From contig JAUSNO010000020.1 of assembly GCA_030645915.1 (NCBI GenBank), positions 44,301-108,300 of the forward strand: a stretch of 64,000 nt of DNA, read 5' to 3'. The DNA is from Undibacterium sp. GTDB lineage: Bacteria > Pseudomonadota > Gammaproteobacteria > Burkholderiales > Burkholderiaceae_D. The first letter of the stretch is position 1, and each line of letters begins with the position of its first letter. Under the pieces are notes generated by a model. The model did no database searches, had not been told where the DNA came from, and saw only the letters and a program-made list of their open reading frames with translations. Both the position numbers and the translations under genes were made by a program. Below, one piece after another: positions 57,153 to 64,000 of the stretch.

Positions 57153-58180
57153 CAGCGTCTCCTCAATTGGTGCAGCTGCAGCAGGAAGACAGGCACCCCG
57201 ATGATCGCCGTGATCACACCCACCGGTAACTGCTGCGGAGAAACTATCGATCGCGCCAGCGCATCAGCCAGCACCAGAAAACTGCCGCCGGCCAGGGTCG
57301 CAGCCGGGATCAGCAAGCGATGATCAAAGCCCAACGCGAAGCGGCAGGCATGCGGAATAATCAAGCCAACAAAACCGATACTGCCAGCGCCACTGACGGC
57401 ACTGGCGGTCAGCAAGGCGGCACAAAAAAACAGGGACTTGCGCAAGACACCGATGTTGATGCCCAGCGTGCTGGCATTATCGGCATGCATGGCGGCGACA
57501 TTGATGGCGCGCGCGCGGCGAATCGCAAACGCGCCCACCGCCAGCAAGATCAGCCACGGCAGGTAACGTGATTGGGTATTGGATAAATCGCCTATCATCC
57601 AGAACACCATGCCACGCAGGCGACTGTCTGGCGCGACCGATAACATCAGCGTGACGATGGCGCCGCAGCCTGCGGCGACGATCACGCCGGTCAGCAATAA
57701 CAAGGGAGCGCTGCCTTCCGAACTGCCGCTGCCGCGAAAATCGCGGTAGGCCAAGGCGAACAGTAAGATGGCGACGCCAATAGCACCGGCAAAGGCGGCC
57801 AGGTCGACCATCCATGCCGCACCAAAAAATAAAATAGTGGCCAGTGCACCGACCGAAGCGCCGCCAGAAATGCCCAGCACATAAGGGTCGGCTAAAGGAT
57901 TGCGCAACAAGGCCTGCATCATCACGCCGGCCAAGGCCAGCGTGCCGCCAGTGACAAAACCGGACAAGGCACGCCCCAGGCGAAGCTCCAGCAAGGTGGC
58001 AGCCAGGGTGGAAGATTTACCCTGAACAAGATCCATCAGGGCATAAAAAAGCTCGGGCGCAGATAAGGAAACTGAACCTATCAGGCAGGCAAATAAAATA
58101 CTGGCAAGTGCCAACAGGCCCAACCCCCAAAGAATCAACTTTGCGCGTTGTGCGGGGTGTGCTGGATGGATCAAAGTCAT
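57152..58180 (-). CDS. btuC: Cobalamin ABC transporter permease BtuC
   Basis: A permease of about 342 residues and ten helices of the FecCD family. LRLGRALSGFVTGGTLALAG, ALLRNPLADPYVLGISGGAS, GIVGLIIPH-like (GFVGLIIPHACRFALG) and the end GVITAIIGVPVFLLQL are typical. The ORF track starts at 58303, giving an unlikely soluble extension; ATG 58180 (or 58222) is better. It is in the operon behind btuB. Confidence 0.93.
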   Translation of the reverse strand: MTLIHPAHPAQRAKLILWGLGLLALASILFACLIGSVSLSAPELFYALMDLVQGKSSTLAATLLELRLGRALSGFVTGGTLALAGVMMQALLRNPLADPYVLGISGGASVGALATILFFGAAWMVDLAAFAGAIGVAILLFALAYRDFRGSGSSEGSAPLLLLTGVIVAAGCGAIVTLMLSVAPDSRLRGMVFWMIGDLSNTQSRYLPWLILLAVGAFAIRRARAINVAAMHADNASTLGINIGVLRKSLFFCAALLTASAVSGAGSIGFVGLIIPHACRFALGFDHRLLIPAATLAGGSFLVLADALARSIVSPQQLPVGVITAIIGVPVFLLQLHQLRRR

Positions 58181-58332
58181 CGGTCCGAGACTCCCAGTAA
58201 GGTGGCTCGTATTATTGTGCATAAATTCATGGTAGGACGCCCTCTCACGCGGATCGCTTACGCAAAAGGGCGTTATGGCAATTAAGCAATTTTCAATCGT
58301 CAACCATCTTCAGTCAACGCTAAAAAAACCAT

Positions 58333-60186
58333 CTATTTAAAGCCGTAATTCAATCCCAAAAACACATTTGACCCAGCGGTACTGTAGTTCTTTGCCAGCT
58401 CATAGTCTTTATTTAAAACGTTGTTCCAGCGCGCAATTGCAGTCATATTGGGCGCCAGATCAAAGGTTCCGTACAAATTAAGCAAGGCATAACCAGGCAA
58501 AGATTTACTATTTGCGAGGTCATCGAAACGCCTGTCAGAGAACACACTTTCAATGCCGAACTTGGCCTTGGCGATCGTGTATTCAGCTGCCAGACTGCCA
58601 TGCTGTTTAGAACGGCGTGCCAAGCGTTTTCCAGTAGTATTATCGACAGGGTCTTGCAGATCGAGCGAAGCGCGTAAGCTCAGGGCGTCCATCTGGGTAG
58701 AGGCACCCATAGTCAGGCCGGACATCGTGGCTTTATTCACATTGGCAGCGCAGCCATATTTATAATCGGGACTGACCGGACACTTATCACCGCTGGTATA
58801 CACCAGCAAGTTCGTCGCCTTATTCTGGTAATACACGGCACTAAACTGAAAAATGCTGTCATCGTAATAAACCCCAGCTTCGGCATTTTTCGCCTGTTCC
58901 GGCTTATTCGTAGCGACACCGTAACCCGGGTAGTACAACTCATTGAACGTCGGTGCGCGGAAGCTGCTGCCATAGCTGGCATTGAGACGCAAGGCATCGG
59001 TCAATCGGTAGCCGTAGGCGATGCTGCCGGTAGTGTGTTGACCGTATTGAGAGCTGTCGTCAGCACGCGCGCTGGCGCTGGCCAGGTGTGCATCACGCTT
59101 GAGCACATACGATGCCGCAACAGAATTGGTACTACGGCTAAAACTGTGCGCTAAGCTGGTCGCGTTAACTTTTTCTTCGCGACGCTCTGCCACCAGCTGC
59201 AACACATCTTTACCGATGCTGATATCGTTCTGCCAGTTCAAACTGGTTTGCGTGGTATCGATCTGGCTCTGGCCGTAAGAGGCATTGCTATAACCTTTAT
59301 CGGCAGTCTGCGCCAGCTGAACATTGCTGAGCCAATTGTTTGCCAGTTTAGCTTTTGCATTTAAAGCTAAGGTTTCTAGCTTTTGTATGCTGCTGTCATC
59401 ATAGCCCGGGCCGGAGTCAAACTGGGATTCAAGACGACTTTGCAGGAAGTTCAAACCAAGCTCAACATCCTTGACTACCATCCAACCGAGACGACCGCTG
59501 ACACTATCCAAAGAATGGCCATCCTTATCGGCGTTGAAGCTATACTTTCCCGCTGCTGGCTTGGTCGCAGAAAAACCGTCTGCCGCCTCATGTCCTGCAT
59601 TCAAGGCAAAATTTAGGTTCTCAGCAATAGCACCGGAGATACCGACATCGATCTTACGCATGCCGTAACTGCCGAGGCCTGCGGAGACAGTGGGCGTCAT
59701 TACTTTGCCACCTTTTTTAGTAAATATCTGGATCACGCCCCCCATAGCATCGGCACCATACAAACTCGACAGCGGACCATAGACAATTTCTATGCGTTCG
59801 ATTTGCGACAAGGGAATTGCCGACCAGCTAGCGCCGCCAGTGGTAGAGGAACCTATGCGTACGCCATCGACCAACACCACGTTCTGGGCATTTGCACCAC
59901 CACGCATCAAGACTGAGGCGGCAGTTCCTGGCCCGCCATTGCGATAGATTTCTATGCCACGCTGTTGCTGTAAGAGATCAACGATGCCAGAAGCGCCGGA
60001 TTTAGCGATCTCTTCAGCATCGATGACAACATTGTCGGCCAGCACATCTTTGGCAGCCTGAATCTGGCGACCGGCCGTCACGACGACGGTAGGGGCAAAT
60101 TCAGCGGCTTCAGCGAAGGCAAAAGAGGAAGGGAATACAGCGGCCACAGCTAAACTGATGGCGAGGGGTTTACATACAGAAGTCAT
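58333..60186 (-). CDS. btuB: Vitamin B12 outer-membrane receptor BtuB
   Basis: A 617-residue TonB-dependent receptor. The ORF track begins at 60249, but ATG 60186 opens a signal peptide (ending SFAFAEA). Near the mature start is a TonB-box-like PTVVVTAGR. The plug has IVDLLQQQRGIEIYRNGGPG, SVLMRGGANAQNVVLVDGVR, IERIEIVYGPLSSLYGADAM and GGVIQIFTKKG, all very close to BtuB. The length and C-terminal LGLNYGFK end fit. It is the first gene after the cobalamin riboswitch and leads the import and salvage operon. Confidence 0.95.
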   Translation of the reverse strand: MTSVCKPLAISLAVAAVFPSSFAFAEAAEFAPTVVVTAGRQIQAAKDVLADNVVIDAEEIAKSGASGIVDLLQQQRGIEIYRNGGPGTAASVLMRGGANAQNVVLVDGVRIGSSTTGGASWSAIPLSQIERIEIVYGPLSSLYGADAMGGVIQIFTKKGGKVMTPTVSAGLGSYGMRKIDVGISGAIAENLNFALNAGHEAADGFSATKPAAGKYSFNADKDGHSLDSVSGRLGWMVVKDVELGLNFLQSRLESQFDSGPGYDDSSIQKLETLALNAKAKLANNWLSNVQLAQTADKGYSNASYGQSQIDTTQTSLNWQNDISIGKDVLQLVAERREEKVNATSLAHSFSRSTNSVAASYVLKRDAHLASASARADDSSQYGQHTTGSIAYGYRLTDALRLNASYGSSFRAPTFNELYYPGYGVATNKPEQAKNAEAGVYYDDSIFQFSAVYYQNKATNLLVYTSGDKCPVSPDYKYGCAANVNKATMSGLTMGASTQMDALSLRASLDLQDPVDNTTGKRLARRSKQHGSLAAEYTIAKAKFGIESVFSDRRFDDLANSKSLPGYALLNLYGTFDLAPNMTAIARWNNVLNKDYELAKNYSTAGSNVFLGLNYGFK

Positions 60187-60207
60187 AATCAATTCGAAAA
60201 AAGGCAT

Positions 60208-60231
60208 GCAGCCAACGTCCCCGCAGGCTGC
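60208..60231 (-). promoter_or_regulatory. Hairpin just before the btuB start
   Basis: On the minus strand GCAGCC and GGCTGC pair around a 12-base loop, followed by ATGCC and a run of six T. The run ends about 10 bases before the btuB ATG, where no good ribosome site is visible. It could be the riboswitch's terminator or a structure that hides the ribosome site. A perfect AT-rich hairpin (AAATCTGAAAT-TGA-ATTTCAGATTT, 60341-60365) lies between it and the aptamer. Confidence 0.45.
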
Positions 60232-60414
60232 GTGAATACAAAGTGCCACTGAACGAATGATGACGCATCATGCAACAACACCAAGCCTTGCCTGGAATTA
60301 ATGACATTGATACTGAATCGGTAAGTCGAATCTACATAGTAAATCTGAAATTGAATTTCAGATTTAAAAAATCGGTTGTCGAAATTTCCCCGTTCGCAGC
60401 ACTTCACTTATTCT

Positions 60415-60645
60415 GGCCGGTATCCGGGCTGACAAGCATCACCATCTGACCTTCCCATGCACATTGCACAGTGGTAATGAAGGATGGTTTACCGCGTGAA
60501 TCAGCTGCAAAATACAACTAATTAACGTGGCGCTTGTACACCGTTGCGGGGGCAGCACACTTTATGCAAATTCAAATCTAGCATTGTGTTTCCCGTTTAA
60601 CCGCAGACATGGACATGTCTGCGAGCACCAAAACAGTGCCATTTT
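60415..60645 (-). promoter_or_regulatory. Cobalamin (AdoCbl) riboswitch
   Basis: On the minus strand the conserved blocks are seen in order: GGTGCTC, AAACGGGAAAC, GCTGCCCCCGCAACGGTGT, CCACTGTGC, ATGGGAAGGTCAG and the B12 box TGTCAGCCCGGATACCGGCC. These form the adenosylcobalamin aptamer that shuts down B12 uptake and synthesis when the vitamin is plentiful. It lies 229 bp upstream of btuB and 55 bp after the PilZ gene, so it controls btuB and probably the genes behind it. The 60187-60414 stretch is its expression platform. Confidence 0.95.
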
Positions 60646-60700
60646 AAAGGCGGAACGCTTTGGCGGCAAGTTCAATTATCTTGCAAGTGCTTTTTCAGCA

Positions 60701-61057
60701 CTAGGCCAGTTGATCAAACCTGGTGGTAATCGATAGCCAGGCATCAAACAGGTTCTGATGCAGATTGGATATTTCAGTGAACCTGGCGCCGACCTGATAC
60801 CAGTCGCCGCTGAGCCGGATGTGCAACAGCATGACCTTGCATGGCACCTGATAGCGCAGGGAAGACGACTGATCTATGCTGGGCATTTCCATCATCAGGC
60901 GATAGGTTTTGTTCGCATCCAGTGCGATGGGAGAATGGAACAGAAAACTTCCGCTCGATATATTCACGACCTTCAATGGAATGGCATTACCGTCATCCAA
61001 TTCTATGGCGGCACGCCAAGTGACATTGGCTCTGGGGTTTTTTCGAAGCTCTATCAT
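60701..61057 (-). CDS. PilZ domain protein
   Basis: A 118-residue single PilZ domain. The cyclic-di-GMP motif RxxxR appears as RKNPRANVTWRA at the N-terminus, and the second part (D/N)xSxxG as NISSGSF near residue 34. Such proteins bind c-di-GMP and steer motility, polysaccharide or pili. It is oddly placed between cobC and the btuB riboswitch, with 68 bp to cobC. A functional link to B12 is not suggested by the sequence. Confidence 0.78.
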   Translation of the reverse strand: MIELRKNPRANVTWRAAIELDDGNAIPLKVVNISSGSFLFHSPIALDANKTYRLMMEMPSIDQSSSLRYQVPCKVMLLHIRLSGDWYQVGARFTEISNLHQNLFDAWLSITTRFDQLA

Positions 61058-61124
61058 GCTGCCAATTTTTTCCTGACCATGCGAGAAATGGCATTGTCAA
61101 TGATTTACTTTTTAAAACGTAACA

Positions 61125-61673
61125 TTAACACAATTTAATTTGCAATTTGATGCATTCGCCAAATTGAAGATGTTTTTTCTCTCTGGCAACCCGTGCAGCC
61201 AAATCTCCCGCCTGCATGCCAGCCTCATACGCCAACATCAGGCGCATGCTGCCTGCATGCGCAACAATGGCAACATCAGCCGGCATGTTATCTGTCAGGT
61301 CTTCCAGAAAATGAATCACTCTTGCCGCCATCGCGATAACACTCTCGCCACCACCGGGCGCGTAGCCGACGACATCGGCAGCCCAGGCGTCAATCTCTGC
61401 ACGGTCAATGGCATCCCAGCTTTGCATTTCCCATTTGCCAAAATGCATTTCCATCAGACGCGCATCAAGCACCGGAGCAGGATGCAGCAGGCTCGCCAGC
61501 CGGGCACAGCGCTGCAGGGGACTGGAAAAAACGGCAATACCGGCTGGCAGAGCACTTTGCAGTTGCGGCAGGACAGACCGGCAATGACTATCGTTGGCGG
61601 CAATGTCTGACTGGCCATAGCAAATGCCTGGTGCAATTTCTGGCCGTGGATGACGGATCAGATAAAGCTGCAT
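61125..61673 (-). CDS. cobC: Alpha-ribazole phosphatase, histidine phosphatase family
   Basis: A 182-residue phosphatase of the phosphoglycerate-mutase fold. The catalytic histidine lies in LIRHPRPEIAPGICYGQSDI, the arginine pocket in FSSPLQRCARLA, then MEMHFGKWEMQ, and the second histidine in IVAHAGSMRLML. It removes the phosphate of alpha-ribazole-5'-phosphate or adenosylcobalamin-5'-phosphate. It lies 6 bp after cobS and belongs to the cobT-cobS-cobC run. Confidence 0.9.
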   Translation of the reverse strand: MQLYLIRHPRPEIAPGICYGQSDIAANDSHCRSVLPQLQSALPAGIAVFSSPLQRCARLASLLHPAPVLDARLMEMHFGKWEMQSWDAIDRAEIDAWAADVVGYAPGGGESVIAMAARVIHFLEDLTDNMPADVAIVAHAGSMRLMLAYEAGMQAGDLAARVAREKKHLQFGECIKLQIKLC

Positions 61674-61679
61674 GCGCGT

Positions 61680-62450
61680 TCAGCTAAAGCGCGGCAAGGC
61701 CAGCAAGCCGAGATAAAAAGCTACTTCCGACAATTGCTGAATAGCGCCCAGGCAATCGCCGGTATACCCGCCGATTCTGCGGACAAACAGGCGTGCCAGC
61801 CACCAGCTTGCAAGAATCAGAAAGACCATCGCGATCAAGAAATTCGCCAGCGGAATCAAGCCCAGATAGAGCAAACCGGCAATAGGCAGCATGACCGTGA
61901 GCAAGGCGATCAGCCACTCGGCAGTCGACATGTGCTGCGCCAGCGGCTTCGCCTTGCCTTCGAGCCTGGCATAGTCGAGCCGCCAGATCAGCGTGCAGGA
62001 GGCCAACCGCGACAAGGGATGGGCGATCAGCAAGGCGGGCACCACATACAGCACCGGCAAGCTCACCAGCAACGTGATTTTAAAGATCAGCATCAGCACG
62101 ATGCCGATCGCGCCATACGCCCCGACGCGTGAATCCTTCATGATCTCCAGCACCCGCTCCGGTGTCATGCCACCACCAAAGCCGTCGCAGACATCGGCAA
62201 AACCATCCTCATGAAATGCCCCGGTCAGCCAGATGCCCGCCACGGTTGCCAGCACCACAGCCACCGCTGGCGGCCACAATAGCGACGCCAATGCATATAC
62301 TGCCGCCGTCACCAACGCCACAATCCATCCAACGGCAGGAAAGTAGCGCGACGCCTGATGCAGCCAGGCAGGATCAAAACCTACCCAGCGCGGAATCGGG
62401 ATGCGGGTAAAAAATTGCAGGGCGATGAAGAATAGTCGCAGTTGATGCAT
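61680..62450 (-). CDS. cobS: Adenosylcobinamide-GDP ribazoletransferase
   Basis: A 256-residue membrane enzyme (about seven helices) that joins activated cobinamide to alpha-ribazole(-phosphate). FFTRIPIPRWVGFDPAWLHQ and the metal-binding HEDGFADVCDGFGGGMTPER are present, followed by ILEIMKDSRVGAYGAIGI-type sequence. The neighbour cobT makes its co-substrate. Full length. Confidence 0.95.
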   Translation of the reverse strand: MHQLRLFFIALQFFTRIPIPRWVGFDPAWLHQASRYFPAVGWIVALVTAAVYALASLLWPPAVAVVLATVAGIWLTGAFHEDGFADVCDGFGGGMTPERVLEIMKDSRVGAYGAIGIVLMLIFKITLLVSLPVLYVVPALLIAHPLSRLASCTLIWRLDYARLEGKAKPLAQHMSTAEWLIALLTVMLPIAGLLYLGLIPLANFLIAMVFLILASWWLARLFVRRIGGYTGDCLGAIQQLSEVAFYLGLLALPRFS

Positions 62451-62477
62451 ATGGTGCTTCTCTCAGAATGTCACTAT

Positions 62478-63515
62478 TTATTCGCTTTTTTCGCTGACCT
62501 GCGCAGAGCTAAAAGTCGCCATCTGATTCAGGAAATTGACTGCCGCCTGCACCAGCGGATAGACCAATGCCGCGCCCGTCCCTTCGCCCAGGCGCAGATC
62601 GAGTTGCAATAAGGGGCGCGCGTCCAACGCGGCCAGCATTTTGCTATGACCGCTCTCATCCGAACGGTGCGCAAACACGCAGTAATCCAAAATCGCCGGC
62701 TGCAATCTCGCCGCCGCCAATAAGGCGCTGGTGACGATGAAGCCATCGATCAGCAATATCATGCGGCGTTCGGCAGCGGCCAGCATGGCGCCGACCATCA
62801 TGGCGATCTCAAAGCCGCCGAACGTTGCCAGCACCTGCAAAGGCGTCTGCGCATCTTGATGCAGCGTCGTAGCCTGCTCAATCACATGCTGCTTGTGCAG
62901 AATGCCATCAGCATTCAAACCTGTACCCGCGCCGACACATTGCGCCACCGCAATACCGGTCAGCTTATGCATCAGTGCGGCGGCGGCGGTCGTATTGCCT
63001 ATACCCATTTCGCCGAAGCCCAGTACGTTGCCAGGCAAGTTTGCTACCAATGCCATGCCATGCTGCATGGCGCTGTGGCATTGTTCGCTCGTCATCGCTG
63101 CCTGCTGCGCAAAATTACGTGTGCCGTTCGCGACTTTCCTGTCGAGCAAATTCTCACGCGGGCCAAAATCATGATTCACGCCGGCATCAACGATGTGCAG
63201 CTGTATGCCGCATTGGTTGGCGAACACATTGATTGCCGCACCTTGCGCTAAAAAATTCTCGACCATTTGCCAGGTCACATCTTGCGGAAACGCAGAGATA
63301 TTTTCCGCCACCACACCATGATCGCCGGCAAACACGATAATCGCCGGCTGCGTTAATGTCAGTTGCGTAGTCCGCTGTATCAAACCGATTTGCTGTGCCA
63401 GGCTCTCCAGTCGCCCCAGGCTTCCCAGCGGTTTGGTTTTGTTGTTGATGCAAGCGGTCAAAACGTCTGCGAGGGCGGAATCTTGCGTGGAAAGTATGCT
63501 TGGTAGCGTCATCAT
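62478..63515 (-). CDS. cobT: Nicotinate-nucleotide--dimethylbenzimidazole phosphoribosyltransferase
   Basis: A 345-residue enzyme that activates the lower-ligand base as alpha-ribazole-5'-phosphate. IIVFAGDHGVVAENISAFPQ, GFGEMGIGNTTAAAALMHKL and the catalytic glutamate in LRLGEGTGAALVY are visible. The ORF track starts at 63560; the ATG at 63515 (MMTLPSILST) is preferred. It begins the cobT-cobS-cobC run. No riboswitch is seen upstream of it in the 178-bp gap to the IS element. Confidence 0.95.
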   Translation of the reverse strand: MMTLPSILSTQDSALADVLTACINNKTKPLGSLGRLESLAQQIGLIQRTTQLTLTQPAIIVFAGDHGVVAENISAFPQDVTWQMVENFLAQGAAINVFANQCGIQLHIVDAGVNHDFGPRENLLDRKVANGTRNFAQQAAMTSEQCHSAMQHGMALVANLPGNVLGFGEMGIGNTTAAAALMHKLTGIAVAQCVGAGTGLNADGILHKQHVIEQATTLHQDAQTPLQVLATFGGFEIAMMVGAMLAAAERRMILLIDGFIVTSALLAAARLQPAILDYCVFAHRSDESGHSKMLAALDARPLLQLDLRLGEGTGAALVYPLVQAAVNFLNQMATFSSAQVSEKSE

Positions 63516-63640
63516 AAAATAGATACAGTCAAAAAAATGGGCGAGCCAGAAAGTTGGCAAGTGTAGTGCTTAACGCGCGCTTAAACAAATGATTCGACTG
63601 CTACGCCATTATTCATTTGTTTCATGTCAAGCTTTCAAAA

Positions 63641-63686
63641 GCACCATGGCCATCACGCAACACCCATGCGCCCTGCAGGCCAGATG
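63641..63686. repeat. Palindromic intergenic repeat, copy F (truncated)
   Basis: CATCACGCAACACCCATGCGCC followed by CTGCAGGCCAG matches the left half of the family (compare CACGCCCTATCCATGCGCC in copy E). The right half is missing; the IS30-type sequence begins at that point. This suggests the element was broken by the insertion. Confidence 0.5.
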
Positions 63687-63693
63687 TGCGAAT

Positions 63694-64000
63694 TCAAGTT
63701 CGAATTGCGACGGAATTGGGTTGTAGATTAAATAGTACTTCATGTGGAGTTTTGTAACCTAATGTCTTTCTTGGCCGATGGTTAAGACGATCTTCAATGT
63801 GTTGAATTTGTCGATTGGAAAGGTTCTTGAGAGACATTCTTTTAGGAATGTACTGGCGGATCAATCCATTGGTATTTTCATTGCGTGACCGTTGTCGTGG
63901 GCGACCAGGGTCGGCAAAGAAGACCGGTAAACCCATGCTTTTGAAATGGGCAAATTCAGAACCATTATCCAAGGTGAGCGACAGAGCGGGTAAGCCATTT
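63694..64000 (-). mobile_element. IS30-family transposase, C-terminal part
   Basis: The frame stays open to the window edge, so more than the 92 residues of the ORF track are present. LDNGSEFAHFKSMGLPVFFA contains the second catalytic aspartate, and RSRNENTNGLIRQYIPKRMS contains the catalytic glutamate of the DDE triad. NHRPRKTLGYKTPHEVLF is the usual IS30 end. The stop is at 63694 and the element's end probably lies within about 10 bp (TTCGCAC). The N-terminal half and other end are outside the window, so intactness cannot be judged. Confidence 0.9.

Overview
The window looks like chromosomal DNA of a betaproteobacterium of the order Burkholderiales, most likely Oxalobacteraceae. The reasons are the order-typical gene sets (DUF3460-scpA-panC; sigma factor-DUF3619-DUF3106-RDD; cyanophycin synthetase pair with a DUF1854/ABC partner), the two tRNA-Asn genes and the protein style throughout. 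Genus cannot be fixed from sequence reading alone. Almost all genes are intact and there is no phage. The only mobile element is an IS30-type transposase cut by the right edge.

Layout. 0-13 kb: start of a chemotaxis receptor, a cold-shock gene, a beta-CASP RNase-like hydrolase, a secreted protein with a CapA-like phosphoesterase, a ferredoxin, a zinc-ribbon orphan, an SCP2-like protein, a methyltransferase, CysB, a patatin/beta-barrel protein, an FAH hydrolase, a full MCP and a GNAT acetyltransferase. 13-21 kb: a cyanophycin locus, with DUF1854 and an unusual ABC transporter divergent from two cyanophycin synthetases, the first having a decayed, truncated ligase domain. 21-28.5 kb: uvrB, an aromatic aminotransferase, two identical tRNA-Asn genes behind a consensus sigma70 promoter, and ilvBNC. 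29-38 kb: an ECF-like sigma operon, a TetR regulator, a LOG protein, DUF3460-scpA-panC with a BtuF-like binding protein, mtfA and rarD.

38-45.8 kb: a TonB-dependent receptor behind a TPP riboswitch, whose leader also contains a hairpin that would bury its start codon; then an N-terminally expanded rpoD, a pnuC plus NadR-like kinase pair, and a lone type IV pilin-like gene. 45.8-63.5 kb: a long leftward cobalamin region. cobT-cobS-cobC-PilZ lie upstream of a cobalamin riboswitch. Downstream of it are btuB-btuC-btuD-cobO-cbiA-cobU-cbiB-cobD-btuF-btuF2-cobQ and a further TonB receptor. Together these take up corrinoids, adenosylate and amidate them, attach the aminopropanol arm and assemble the lower ligand; no corrin-ring-building genes are present here.

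Two intergenic signals cut across this layout. One is a family of about six GC-rich palindromic repeats (around 12.35, 21.03, 24.92, 43.80, 52.65 and 63.64 kb), the last apparently broken by the IS30 element. The other is a single 109-bp inverted repeat built of CACGAAA units inside the cobalamin cluster. The best leads for new biology are the TPP-riboswitch receptor, the cyanophycin locus with its degenerate synthetase and PH-like/zinc-ribbon ABC transporter, the three BtuF paralogues (one without a signal peptide) and the palindromic repeat family.
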